A stretch of 64,000 nucleotides of DNA from Clavelina lepadiformis (Eukaryota; Chordata; Ascidiacea; Aplousobranchia; Clavelinidae). Position numbers and translations under genes: made by a program. The first letter of the stretch is position 1. Each line of letters starts with the position of its first letter. The notes beneath the pieces were generated by a model, which was given only the letters and a program-made list of their open reading frames with translations, did no database searches and was not told the origin of the DNA. This document shows positions 40,201 to 52,516 of the stretch, piece by piece. Location of the stretch: the NCBI RefSeq assembly GCF_947623445.1, contig NC_135248.1:4650977-4714976 (forward strand), written 5' to 3'.

Positions 40201-43200
40201 CCGTAATATTCGTAATAGCAAATAAGAGTTCAGTTCACCCACTCTGTAGCACTCGAGAGCTTTCTTTCAGTGCGTGACTGTTGGAATTTTCCATTACATA
40301 AACGGTCATAAGAAACTCATGGTAACATCTAAGAGCTAGGTGCATCCTGCAGACAAGATTTAAAAAATTTACAGCCGGATTATTCTAACACTCCCAGAAT
40401 AATACCAATAAAAATGTGATTTCAATGTCTGCAATGCTAAACATTCACCTTCTTCCCCATGCCTGTGCATCTTGCTTGTCGTTCAACATCAGCTCGTAAT
40501 AATTTATCATCTGTGTATCAAGATAATGCAGTGTGCCCAATTGCATTGTTTCAGACACAAGTTCAATCCGAAAACTGGATAATCTGTGGAAAGAATACAA
40601 AACAAACTCCCCAAAATTGCTGACAAACACGAGGACATTGTAAGTGCGTTAAATTAAAAATAATTTTTTTATGATTTAGCACAAATTTTAATGAAAAAAG
40701 TTTTAACCTGTTGAACTCAAGAAAGAAGCTCATTGCCCAAAAATAATACGTTTCGTCGTGGTCTTGAGCTTTTTCTCTTGACAATTTGTCTTTAATCGAA
40801 TGCATCAGCACATTATATGCATTTCCCAACAAGCCATTGCAAAATTCCTTTAACATGTTTCTTATATTCAAGGTGGATCGCCTAAGTATGTGAAAAATAA
40901 TAGTTACATCATTCACATAGAACTCAAAAAATTTTGTTTTATAATATAAATAAGCAGAGTCGATTGCAGTACAAAGTGAAAATACAATTCTAAAATACAA
41001 AGTCAACAGGCATTTAGGAAGAGATATTATAAACAAAATTCTCTAATTAATAATAGTAGTATTGGCGTTTGATGATGATGAGCGACATGGCACACGTCAA
41101 GCAAGAGAATAACAACCTGCTTGTGACATCATCTACCAAAGCCCTCCTATTTCTTGCTTTTCGCAGCTTTGTTTTTCCGTCATCAAATGAAATTTTATCA
41201 CATTGTCGAACAGACCGGTGGAGTATAACGTCTCTGTCATCTGCAATTGCCTTTGTGCCACGCATAACGTATGTCCCACCAAATCTTGAATGCCTGAGCA
41301 TGTAACGCAATCATATTAGTACCAAATATTACCGTTCATAAATTTGCAACTTTCTGAGGATTTGATGAGATGCAGATTGTAATGATTTTTTATAGAAGCA
41401 TTTTTGTTACCATGGAGTCATCTTTGCACGAGCTTGTTGCTTTTTTGCTTCTTCAATTTTGCGAAGTTTCTCCAACTCATCTCCTTCTTTCTTCCTCTCT
41501 ACTTCAGTTTGTCGAGCACCAGTTTTGGCCAAGCACTCTGCAGTCTGATGAGAATCATAGAAATCATAATTAACATCAGTTTCATCATCACATTTTTTTC
41601 TTTTTACCATCTTTCTCTGTAAATAACTGTTTTAAAAATTGATGAAATAATCTCAACACTTACTTGTTCTTTAAGAAAAAGACAAATAATTTCTATGATG
41701 TGAAGACTCCATTCTTGTTCCGTTGATGAGCCAGCAATGTAGAGGAGAAGGGCATCTATTCCAGCAACATGCATCTGCCTGAAGATTATATGCTATGTGT
41801 AAATAGCCGACTGGAGTACAGGAGAAAAATGTACTCTTTTTTCATTTGTGCGTAATACTGCGTACTTAAGGTAATCACAAAACAAATTCTTTTAGTTACA
41901 ACATGATTTCTGTCAATTCACTTCAACCTGTCATTAAAGTTTCCCAGTACACCTCCAATGACCTGAACAAGCACGGCGCAAACAACATAAGTAAGCGGCA
42001 TTTCAAAACAACATATTCTAACCACAAAAGTCGATCATGTGTTGACAAATCGTCCGAGGTCTTTTTTGTATCTTCTATTGTGACAGGAACATGAAGCAAA
42101 TTTCTGATCAAAACCAAAATTCTTTCCACAAGAAGGCCATCTTCTGGTCTTCTGTCTTCCCAATCAGTCTCCAAAACATCATAGATTTTTTCAGCAAAAA
42201 CCTTCCAGATTTTTTCATTATCACCAAAAGCCTGGAATAAAATAAGAACAAAATTGATAGTACTTGAAAATAAAGCTAAAATGGCTCATGCAACTTAATC
42301 CATCTTAAGATTTATTAAGTATCGGTGTAAGCACTCCTTGACTTGTAAACGAGCTGCTTTTCAGATGGACAATTAAATCTTGAACGATGTGCGTATCACA
42401 AAAATATGTTCTTTTATTCAGAAGACCAATAACAACAAAAACTGTTATTCTGTTAAACTGTTTGGATGGTTAACAATGAACATCAGCCTTTCTTGTGCAG
42501 CAAAATAAGGCCGAAGTTATTGTTTGAGTTAGTATGTAGTATAGTATTCGTTCACTAAATGTATACATGTTAGGTTTTCATTTAAAAGCACCTTATCACT
42601 CAAATGCATGGCATTTGCAGATTAATAAAAAAAAACGCAGTGCATTTGTTCGCATTTGCAAAGATTTAAAAGTCAGGAAGTGCCCGTATTACATAATGTA
42701 CAATCTTGCAGCTACTTCAAGAAAACAAAAATATACATAATTATATAAAGATATTATATATGCAACTAAAGTAAAGGCAACCTCTTTGTAAGATTGATTA
42801 TGGGACATCACATCTAAAAAGTGGTGGTGCATGACAGTATCCTTTGGTACTTTTCCTCCAAAACAAAGCAGAGTTGGCTGTGTCATGTTCACTGTGAGTC
42901 TAAAACAGGAATGGAAATATTGGTTTTGCATTTTGCACAAACACACTACAGGTAACTTTTTTGATAAAAAAGGCAGAATATATGGTAGCACAAGGTAGCA
43001 TTTTTAATTCATTAACGTAGGTTTCCTAAGCTTCAGTTTGCTTCATCAGATGTACGTTAAAAGTTGATCCTTTGATTGAGTGCTACCACATATTCTGCTT
43101 TTTATTATTTAGATTAAGATTGCCCATGGTTAGTAAAAGTTGATTTATCACTCCTATGTTGAGAAACATAGAGTGTGTAAATATCGCTGTCACTTGCTGC

Positions 43201-44281
43201 GTTCCATGACTAAAGCACTAAACCAAAAATAAACCTAAAACGATTGATTTTCTACAAGCTTAAATATCATGGTTAAGACCCAGTCTTATTATATGAAAAC
43301 ATGTTGGAGATCAAAACATACCTTAAAACAGTTTGAAATAAATCGTTATCTGAAGGAAATTGGCTCATAATCGGAATCAGGTCATTTTGAAGAACGTTTG
43401 CAGCACCAAGTTGAGTCCGTATATCTCGAGTGCTATTTTCATTGTGCAGATACTTGATCAGACACTTCACCGTATCTGTAGAATAAAGACGTATTGAGGA
43501 AATGTGAGGTATTTTTAGGGGTGGGTTGGCAAGATCCACATAATCCTGCAGAAGTTTGTTTCAAGAAGTTCTCTAATTGGACTGCAGTTTAACAAACTTT
43601 TGCAAGATTTTCAAAACTTGTAAACGATAATTATATCGGTTGTAGTTTTCTGATAAAACAACTTTTCTCTCTTGTGTGCAACCATTCGTTCTTGTTAGGT
43701 CATTTACTCATTTCCCATTAGGCGATTCACCATTTATCTCAATTTGAAAAATCTATCACATAATTCCATCTTGTTTGGACTACCAGTGATTTCTTTCTTT
43801 AATTAAAAACAACTTGAATTGTTAAAAAGTAATTACCAACACTATGACATGTCACAACTAACCGCATATTTACTAGAATTAAGCTTTAGAAGAATTAAAC
43901 TGCTGCAAATAAAAATGCTTTTTTTCAGACAATCACTGAAATTGTTTACACAGTTATGTATAACATTTCAGCATAAGCTTGGCCACCGCCAACTATTTTT
44001 ACCTACAGCAGTTGAAGTGATGAAAGGGATAAGAGTTAGATTCATGTTTGATTTGATGCATCCCTAGTATCGCGCTTGTCAGATTCAATTGGTGTAAGGA
44101 TATTGTATATATATATATACAAATCACCTGGGTGAACCCAAAGATTAATCACAAAAATATTAACAAATCACAACACGCTTCCATACATGCTGGCCTTACC
44201 AATGCAGTCGGGTTCTTTGTAATATTGATTCTCTTCAAGATATCCCAGGGCACTGCAGGTTGTCAGAAGTTCTGAGTCCAT
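34294..44281 (-). CDS. timeless: TIMELESS (Tof1/Tim-2 type) replication fork protection protein, complete
   Basis: Partner of TIPIN in the fork protection complex that couples helicase and polymerases and aids checkpoint signalling; nuclear. Exons: 44281-44200, 43475-43322, 42899-42782, 42231-42023, 41778-41664, 41616-41411, 41293-41117, 40881-40708, 40583-40449, 40346-40243, 40105-39961, 39833-39664, 39546-39386, 39295-39198, 37784-37658, 37517-37349, 36860-36670, 36438-36356, 36230-36110, 35919-35843, 35721-35638, 35470-35403, 35230-35036, 34853-34735, 34660-34545 and 34420-34294. They sum to 3525 nt, or 1174 residues (human 1208). The start is [20 protein letters not shown]. Landmarks are [46 protein letters not shown] and TEGYGSFSS. 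Around residues 846-990 two repeats ([30 protein letters not shown]) match the human PARP1-binding region. The C-terminus is acidic. It is the replication-type paralogue, not the insect clock protein. Confidence 0.97.
39060..39168 (-). repeat. Degenerate copy of a short inverted-repeat element (timeless intron 14)
   Basis: Sequence around ATGACGTCACAATTTCAGTA, GGGGTCTAG and TGGTAGTGCACTTG matches the reverse complement of the element at 44633-44747 along its length. The ends are eroded compared with that copy. Confidence 0.65.
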
Positions 44282-44632
44282 TTTAATTTTTATGACCAGA
44301 TTTTTCAGTTTAATAATTGGACTTATGATATAATTTGCTTAACTTCTGAATTATTAACGTTATATACAACATTAAATCTAGTCTAAAAACTTGATGTTGT
44401 CAACCAACTGACATACATATAATGTATTACATCAAAACTTATAGACTTAATTACCAAATACTAAATTATTACAAATAATTAATTTAATCTGAACTTTTAA
44501 TTTTTTATTTAAATACATTATATACCAGTACAGGTATAATCAACAAGCGATAGCTTAACATTTACAAATACGTAACGGCAATCTAACAATGCTTCGAAAT
44601 AGTTAGTGCAAGCCAGCGGTTCAAATTTTCAT

Positions 44633-44747
44633 GGATCTAGTGCACAAGTGCACAACCACAAGATGCATTTCTATACTACTGTAGGCTACTAGACCCCATC
44701 TACTCAAATTGTGACGTCATTTGGTTGTGCAATTCTGCACTAGACCC
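44633..44747. mobile_element. 115-bp MITE-like element with 26-bp terminal inverted repeats
   Basis: The left end GGATCTAGTGCACAAGTGCA continues to CAACCA. The right end, read on the minus strand, is GGGTCTAGTGCAGAATTGCA continuing to CAACCA. The two differ at three positions over 26 nt. A second degenerate copy lies at 39060-39168. No target duplication is clear, so the superfamily is open. Confidence 0.75.
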
Positions 44748-45714
44748 AATTTCTCAGTACTTCATCCCGATATAGTAGGCCTATGATAATCTTTATCTTT
44801 GGATTAAATCTTTGCATGACTTAAACCTGGCGATGATATCTCGTCGCTTTAGCCCCGGCTACCGAGTCTGTCTTGGTGCAAGTTCTGATCCATCTATAGG
44901 TGGGCAACCTCGGCGGTCCCGTTATCCATCTACTTTGTCAGAGTCTGACTCACATCAGTCACATCTGTAATTCATTGATCCATTCAAGTGATTAGGCCTA
45001 GATAGCCTACAAGTATAAGGAGGTAAACTGAATCAACTCAAGGCGGAAGTCGAGTTATTATGCCTAAACTCAAGCTAAATAAGCAATCTTGCGTCAACCT
45101 AATTTCCCGGGTAGGCTAGGCCCCATACTGGAAAGCATGGCGCTTTTCGACAAGATTTTGGGATTGCATGATGGCCAAAATCGTGGTGACAGGGTACAAG
45201 ATGGTTAAAATTGGGGTTCACTGGTTACAGTTAGCAGTCTGGTAGGCAAAACGCAGAGCCTGTGGGCTCCGTTTTCGAGAGGGACACGTGAAACACTTAG
45301 GTGCAGCCAGCACAGTCATTAAAAATGTAGAAGGTGCATTAGGCATGCTTTCCACCATGCACTAACCGCTAGGCCTATGTAAAACCGGTAAAACATAAAA
45401 CTATGTAGGCATAGGCCTAAGGCAATAAGGCATAGGCCTATGGACATTGAGTCGATTTCCCGCGACTAGCATACCTAATGAAGTGGAACAAATACATCTA
45501 TGAACATCTTAACTTTTTGTGTAAAATGCAATAATACGGTTAAATGCAACTGAAAATGCCTTGTATATCGAAATAGATATCACTTAATTATAGATAAGCA
45601 TCAAAATGGCCACGGTCATTGAGTGTAAACTGTAAAGGAATTCCGGTCCCGAGGTGGTTTATAAAGCAATGATCACTGTAGTATAAATATCTAATAAAAA
45701 ATTTAAAGAGATAA

Positions 45715-46455
45715 TTTTGTACTAATTTGGTACTGAAAAAGTACGGCGGTACAGTAGTTCGGTAGGCCTACTATAGGCCTAATACTGCGGTACTACCCAC
45801 CGCTGCCGATGCAAATTACCAAAAGTGGGCAGTCGGTAGTTTGAAAGTACCGTCGATAACGGTTCTTGGCAAAAATGTACCGACGGTTCCGACATTCGGT
45901 GCTATTTTAAAAAAGTAGTTCGGTACTTTGTCGGTACTCGGTACCGGTGCTTTTTGTGAAAAATATGCTGCTGCAAATGCAATGTTTGCCGCTATAATAT
46001 CCTTGGTAAAGGTTACTCCAGACAAAGAGATTTAAACACTGTTTGTTAAACACTGATTTAAACACTGTGTTTAAATCTCTTTGCTCCAGGTCAAAACATA
46101 TATGACGTTAATCGCTTGCAAGTTTACTTGTCATTTCAGTATTAGGCCTATATGAGATCAACAAATGCTAAAATTAGTATTAAGAATTAAATAACATGTA
46201 CAACATAAATTAAATAACATATAAATAACATGTGTTAAGAACAAATAACTTGTTAAAATTTTGAAATTATCAAGTGAAAAGTACTGAGTACCGGGACCGA
46301 AGGAAATTTCTTAAAAAACGTAATTCTGTAGGCCTACTTTTTTTTCAAAAGTACCGACGGTACCGGTATCGCAACTAAAAAAGTACAGCGGTACAGCAAT
46401 ATGGTAATATAGTACCGCGGTACGGCCCATCTATGCAAATTACCCAAAGTTTGCA
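45715..46455. repeat. GTACCG-rich repeat with direct flanking units
   Basis: Many copies of GTAC, GGTACCG and CGGTAC punctuate the region. A roughly 100-bp unit near 45730-45825, ending TGCAAATTACCAAAAG, recurs in direct orientation near 46355-46455, ending TGCAAATTACCCAAAG. The interior includes a strong hairpin. It looks like a non-coding transposon remnant; the family is unknown. Confidence 0.55.
46023..46083. repeat. Perfect 17-bp inverted repeat (hairpin)
   Basis: CAAAGAGATTTAAACAC at 46023-46039 is the exact reverse complement of GTGTTTAAATCTCTTTG at 46067-46083, around a 27-nt loop that itself repeats TAAACACTG. It lies inside the GTACCG-rich repeat. Confidence 0.9.
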
Positions 46456-48019
46456 CCCCAAAGTTTTCTAGCAAACTATAGGTCCCTGTAGACATGACAA
46501 GATTTTTTAGACTTTTACTGGTTTTAAGAATTTTTATTTGCGAAAGCTTTAGTTTTTTTAGTATTGCATATGATTTTGTAGAAAACTGTAATGATTCAAA
46601 TCGTTTTCGATGTGGTGTATATTACTGTTTGTCTTTTTTAGAAACTGAAGGTGCCTTGCAGGAACAAATAAGTTATTTATTTCTTAAACAACAACTGTTT
46701 GGTTGATCTGATAACTAAACTTTGCTACTTTTTCTCTTGAAAACGTGAATTTTTGAAAATTGAAAGTGTTCATTTATGATTAAAAAATGCATTCATAATG
46801 AATGGCCTATCATTACCGTATTCTAAATCCCAGCTTAACTGGCAATTTTCTTATTTGCCATTTCAGTAGGATACTGATTTTCCGACTGTTTTAGTTTGTT
46901 CCGATTAAATGTAATTTGTGTAGATATGTTCCGTACTTTATACAAAAGGCCAAACATAAAGAAAACAACATAAGTTATAGTTCAAAACCGCAAAACGAGC
47001 AAATTGATAAGTCGCAATCTTATTTCAAACGCTAGAATTATACAAACTTAGTAATAAGAACCCTAATTAAACGTTTTTGGTAGCTTAAACTCGTCATATT
47101 TATTTAATATTATTATTCTATAGCCTTATTAAATTCATCTTTTCCAAGATTACGTAAACTTCGCCAAACTCCATGCATCACACGCACTTACATTGAGTCT
47201 GAAATGCGAAAAAAAGAAAAACTAAAAGTCAACGAGAAACATAATCTTGGGTGATTGCTTTGCACAGAGAGCTTGATTACAAACAGCAGTTGTCATCCGT
47301 GATATTTCCTGGCGTTATTTTTTGCAACTTCGAAACACTGACGAATCGCGTAAATACGTAGGCTAATACATCTAAACATTCTGTTGTTTTACGTAAATTG
47401 GGAGAAAAGCGCATTTAACGCTTAAAAAGATAACCTAGGTTTTAGGTTGGATATGGATTAATTTTCTCAGTCACTATGCTATGGTTCACTAAAAGGCTTA
47501 AACAAAGGTTAGTAAGAACTAATAACATAATGAGCAACAAGGTGAGCTGCACATTTACGATAACAATGAACTTGGACAAGCGGTTTTTGCTTGTCGGGCC
47601 GAATCTGTTCTTGGTTTGTAGGTTGTCGGGAGCATAACTGGCATAACTTAGGCCTAGCGCATATTGGGTAACTGGGTTTAATCCTAATCCGAATAGTCGG
47701 TCACTGTTACCCTAAATGCGTTGATATTCTGCCACAGTTTACCAGTTCACGAAACTCCTATAACCGAATATACAAGTTTCGCTATTCCATAAGATAAGAT
47801 AAATCTCGTCCTATGCAATTGTATGCTGTGTTGTATGTATGTATTATTTCTATGGCATCTTGTTTATACTCAGTGCGGTATTTTGGCTACATGGTTTATC
47901 AACTGTATTAATTAATACGTTACCATTTAGCTACTAATTTTAATTCGTTAGCGTGTTAATCCAATAATGTTATGGAGTGATAAAATGAAATAATATCAAA
48001 ATAAACTGTCACTCAGAGT

Positions 48020-48127
48020 CGTAATGACTGGAGTCATTTTTTTCGAAGACTCGACTTGACTTGAGTCTCTTTTTAAGAAAGTACAAAGATGACTTGACTT
48101 GACTCGAGTCAGGTCTTTTTCATTACG
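48020..48127. mobile_element. 108-bp inverted-repeat element with GACTTGACT motifs
   Basis: The ends CGTAATGA and TCATTACG are exact 8-bp inverted repeats. Internally GACTCGACTTGACTTGAGTC and GACTTGACTTGACTCGAGTC occur 22 nt apart. It is probably a short foldback or MITE; no target duplication is obvious. Confidence 0.45.
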
Positions 48128-48405
48128 TTTCAGAATTAAAGTAAAACGAATCTCTATATTCCTTAGTCAGAATACGTTAAAGTGTAACAATGATTTTATT
48201 TGTCTACGAATGCGTGCGTTGCAGTCAAATGAAGCAAATTTTGTAATAATTCTTATACACCTTAAGGATTATTACAGTTATACACCTTAAGTGAAATCCT
48301 AAGAGAAAGTGAAAAATGTTTTACGTTATCTATAAATAGGCTATATATATCTGATACCATCTTAGACAAACCTAATTAACATGTCAAACACTTCAGATAA
48401 GTAAT

Positions 48406-48411
48406 TTTATT
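48406..48411 (-). terminator. Polyadenylation signal of the C-type lectin-like gene
   Basis: TTTATT on the plus strand is AATAAA on the minus strand, about 30 nt beyond the terminal TGA of the lectin gene. This suits the inferred last exon. Confidence 0.6.
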
Positions 48412-48439
48412 ATAAATATAATGATAAAAATGGCAAACA

Positions 48440-49978
48440 TCATTGCCAGATTAAGTATTGACAAACTGGTTCAAAATAGTAATCAGGAACGGTATTGAAA
48501 AGTTTGCCATTGCGACCATTTTTGCCGAACGAAAAATCGATAGCCAAATTCACATCATGTTTGGCGATTGAGCCTGTTAAAGGAAAGTCAGGCTGCCATT
48601 GGGAGAGTGAAATTTTTCAGTCTTCTGTAACTGTGATTAGATGGCCTGGATTGTTTACGGGCTGTACAAAATAAAAGCATAGAATGAAACGAGAAGCAAT
48701 TCAACTCGGCAGTTTAGAATCTTTAGAGCGTCACATAGTCTCCGTTTTCAACAATGCCACAAACTTGTTAATTTTAGCTTATTATTGTACAGTAAATGCC
48801 TTTTTAATCGCTTGGGCTTGCCCTCACATCAAAAGTATTTCCGATCCAATATTCAGTGTTCTGACCAGAACTAACATTGCTTTTCTCCAGGCGCATTTTC
48901 AGAATTCCGTCACACACCGCTTCAAACATCTTTTCATTTGTTATCTTGACAAGTTCGGCGTCAGCCAAAGCGCAAACATTGGCAGCCTGGCTGTAGTTGG
49001 CAAGAACTTCCAGAGGGGGGAGGAAAATGCAAGTATTGTTGAAAATAAAACCACGTGAACACCCACCTGAAACACAATGACAGCATTGTTAAGGAATTTC
49101 ACTACGCAGCAATTAGTGAATAACAAGAGCTTATAGCTAAAAACAGTAAAGTAAGTATATCACCGGAAGTACAGCCATAGGCCTACATACAATCCGTTGT
49201 TAAAATAGACTGATTGGAAAAGAGAATGCATTAACATGCAAAGATTGATTATATCTGTTTAGGGTTTAATTGTTGTTAGCGCGGAAAAAAGATTTAGGTT
49301 ACTTTGCTTAACTTACGTTAACCTGTAGGAAATAGTTTTGAACATGCAGCTTTTTCCGATGAAACAATGATAACTGACAGATTAAAAACACCAATCTACA
49401 ACACCATGAAAGATATCTAACTAAAATCAAAAACAGGTTTGAAATGCTTTAAAACTCTCACTTTTATTGTTGGCTTTTTGCATTGATTCCCAGTTTTTAT
49501 CTTTGTTGCCTTGTCGAAGAAAATCTGGTTGTTCCAACGATTTCGTAACCACTAACAAAGCTGCACACGCCACTCCAACAGAAATAAACGACATCAACAA
49601 CGCCAAGCCACTGACAAATTTCCAAGTATCCATTTTACTGTTTACTGTGCAGTAAGACAGAGCATAATTTACGAATACACTCACATGTACGCCCCGGCCA
49701 GGAACTATACAAGAAAGCGTATAAAAGTATATACAACTACAATAACACGTTCAATATTTGCCAACTTTGCAGTTAATAATATTCAACACAAATTTATCAT
49801 CAACTACAAAGAAACTGAGGCTGTTCGTTTGACATAAGTTACGTTTATGCTGGCTGGTTGTTGAAGAGCTTTGTATCCGTTCAACGACGTTAGGATTGAC
49901 GTTGATTACGTCATCGTATTCATTAGGGTTTTCGTACAGATGTCGATTGGTGATCCAGTGGCCTTGCTGGCTTGCCAT
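48440..49978 (-). CDS. Type II transmembrane C-type lectin-like receptor, interrupted by an in-frame TGA
   Basis: Four exons join in phase: 49978-49843, 49644-49462, 49066-48828 and 48661-48440, 780 nt. Residues 1-45 form a cytoplasmic tail with HLYENPNEYDDVINV. About residues 50-75 (FVSGLALLMSFISVGVACAA and on) are a signal-anchor helix, followed by a short stalk. The C-type lectin-like domain starts at GCSRGFIFNNTC, with ANYSQAANVCALADAELVKI, EYWIGNTFD, LSQWQPDFP and a final FEPVCQ. The first and last domain cysteines are present, but the cysteines of the usual second disulphide are missing and WND is replaced by FNT. The 15th codon of exon 4 (48619-48617) is TGA; the downstream frame is clearly still domain sequence. 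It could be a nonsense allele, a young pseudogene or a base error. An in-frame ATG at 50026 would lengthen the tail by 16 residues. Confidence 0.8.
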
Positions 49979-52516
49979 GAGTTTATAAGCAAAAGTTTCG
50001 ATAAAAATAAATACAAACTTTCTCAAGTGACTATTTGTTTTTGCTTTTTAGAAACTTTTTCTCCTGCGATATTCATAAAACCTGAAGAAACTGACACACT
50101 TGTAAAATTGATAGATTTACAAAAAGCGCAAGTCAGCCACCTGATAGCTTGATGTGCAGCATTATGTTACAACAACAGTCTCACAATCTTTCGTTATATC
50201 GTTTAATGGAAGCAAAGCAGTTTCCTGCAATCTTTCTCTAGTTTCTTCCCAATATTTATAAAGTATGTGTCAGCACGAAACTGTTTCAGTAAAACAATAA
50301 CCAGTAGAACATTGCAAGTAGCCTAATACTGTTTTTCTTCCTTGTGCTGTGACGATAGCGACAACTACCTATACACTGTAAAATGCCTATTAAGCTTATA
50401 ACTACGCTGATGGAAAGCTGACTGCAAAAATATAAGCTAAAGCGCTAGACGTTGTGTGCAGGCGATATATGGTTGATTGGAATTCCTTATATGCTGTATA
50501 TGGCTTTAGGTTAATGCATAACAATTCTAACCTAGGATGGATCAATTTTCATAAAAACATGATTTTGTGTCTGTGTCCTCTCTTAAAGCAGTTCTATTTT
50601 GTATAAACTAAATCGATGTTTACTTTTCGGTGGCTGAAAATGATAATCACATTAAAAAAGGTTTTGGAAGTTTTATTACTAGTGCTAATGTTTTAGCTTT
50701 CACTACTCATTGGCAACGTTACGCTGATATAGTTGACAAAATGTGTTTGCAATCAAAAGTTTGAAAATACAACTCAAAATCAAAAATTTTGGACAATGGT
50801 TGAAGTGATAATCATATCATTGATATGATATTTATGTAGACTTAAGATCGTGGCCTACTGTTAATTATAGAATATGACCACAAATATAACGTTTATAAGC
50901 GCACAATGGAAAATTTATAGGTAGCACGCGGTGTAATCACCTTGTCATGCTCTATAGGGAAAGCTGTTTATTGCAAGCAGTATTTTGCAACCCTATTTCC
51001 GTTTTCGACGTGCAAAGTGCCAAATATGGCTATGGATAGCTTTGGTTACATGTGTTGGTGAAACTAAAGCACAAAATGATCCTACTGCTTGCGTTAAGCA
51101 CTTGATAACTAAGCGCGTACGTTATCCCTTAATGCCGAGGGGTGGCACTCCATCTTCCAAAAACCTTCCTATACAAATACAGGATATTACAGTAGTAACT
51201 CGAGCAAATGTTTTCTCACTGTAAACATAATTAACCATAATTAAATGTTTACGGACCTAGAGCTCTGAAAAATTTATCGACTAGAAGTAGGCGATAATGA
51301 ATTAAAATTATCGCTTTTCGCAGACGACGAACTCATTATACGGATGGCCACTTGGTCTCATTCAAAGAAATGATCGAAGCTTTTTATGCAATTAATGGAG
51401 CCTTGGGCCTGTGATTAACTACTATGACCAATAGTTTGCTTCTGCATTTCTTTTAAATTTTTCCATTTCATTTCCTATAATAACTTTTATTTCGAATCTT
51501 CACCAGATAGTTCTTGTCTGGGGCTCTGTTTTTGAGTAGAAAAAAATAACAAGAAAAACACTAATCTGCAACATAAACTATAAAGAGTGTATTTCCATAC
51601 TCGAAATGGATTTGTAGTATATATAGTCTCTTTAAGAATAGTATGACGTTATAAATTGGCCGACGACACCTGCGTGTTGGAAATTTCTAGAAAATCAATA
51701 TGGCTGTACTCGCGTATAGCTGTTGTGATTGAATATGAACTTTGAAAAAAATATATATATAAACATCTTCGAGAGTTATTTACGCTGAGTTCAATTCAAA
51801 CAAATGTCGCGTCTTGTTTAATTGATACAACCAAGACAATAGAATTCTAAAGCCTTTATGAGCCCATAAACATGTAACAATACAAACATATGCTTGGGCG
51901 CCATGGTAATTAACAAAACTGGTAGAGACACTTAACCATTTGAATTAAAATAATTTCATGTCAGATTATAATCTTGGGAAACATTTACGATATTTCGATA
52001 TCTTCAACTTCAAAATATTAAGAATTCATTGCAGCGTTTTTGCAATAAACTGCTAAAACAGAGCGTATAATCATCCAAGTTTTCTTACACGTTTTTAGGA
52101 AGTAGTTTTCTGCACTAGCACTTCAAAACAAGTGGTTTATTTTGGTAACACTAAAAGTTTTTGAAATATATCGTTGAAGTTCGCGGTTTGCATTCGTCAG
52201 ATAGATTGCTCACAGGTCAATGTAATACTATATCTTTTGCTATATATGGCCAGGCGGCGAAAAAAAGCTAAAAGCAGCTTAAATTTCAGCGATTGAAATC
52301 AGCTTCTTTTGATAACACAACGCCGTATTAGGACACTTTGCTAAAATCCAAAATTTCCTCGATAGCATTCTTCGAATGCTGGTAAACAAATCGAATCGAA
52401 TTCTTTTTTCTTTCTGCGAATTGCTATATAGCAGCCTATATGAGCATGATGCTTTTCATAGACGCGTATATGCGGTAAATTTCTTCACGAAAATAAGCTT
52501 TAGAAATCTTGAAGTT
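49979..52516. other. 2.5-kb divergent intergenic region between two lectin genes
   Basis: This separates the starts of the minus-strand C-type lectin-like gene and the plus-strand fibrinogen-domain gene, so it should carry both promoters. No coding exon, RNA gene or clear repeat is visible. The open frame at 50985-51224 has no recognisable domain. Confidence 0.5.

Larger units (their letters stand above)
44282..48439. other. 4.2-kb gene-free stretch rich in small repeats
   Basis: This lies between the timeless start and the 3' end of the C-type lectin-like gene. It contains the inverted-repeat element at 44633-44747, a cluster of the palindrome TAGGCCTA at about 44770-46340, the GTACCG-rich repeat at 45715-46455 and a 108-bp inverted-repeat element at 48020-48127. 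No conserved coding exon was found. The timeless promoter should be in the first few hundred bases. Confidence 0.6.

Noticed and set aside
40563..41036. 157-codon minus-strand open frame
   Set aside because: It is timeless exon 8 (40881-40708) extended into both flanking introns; the family sequence stops at the splice sites.
48684..49058. 124-codon plus-strand open frame
   Set aside because: It is antisense to exon 3 of the C-type lectin-like gene (48828-49066), whose minus-strand reading has clear domain motifs.
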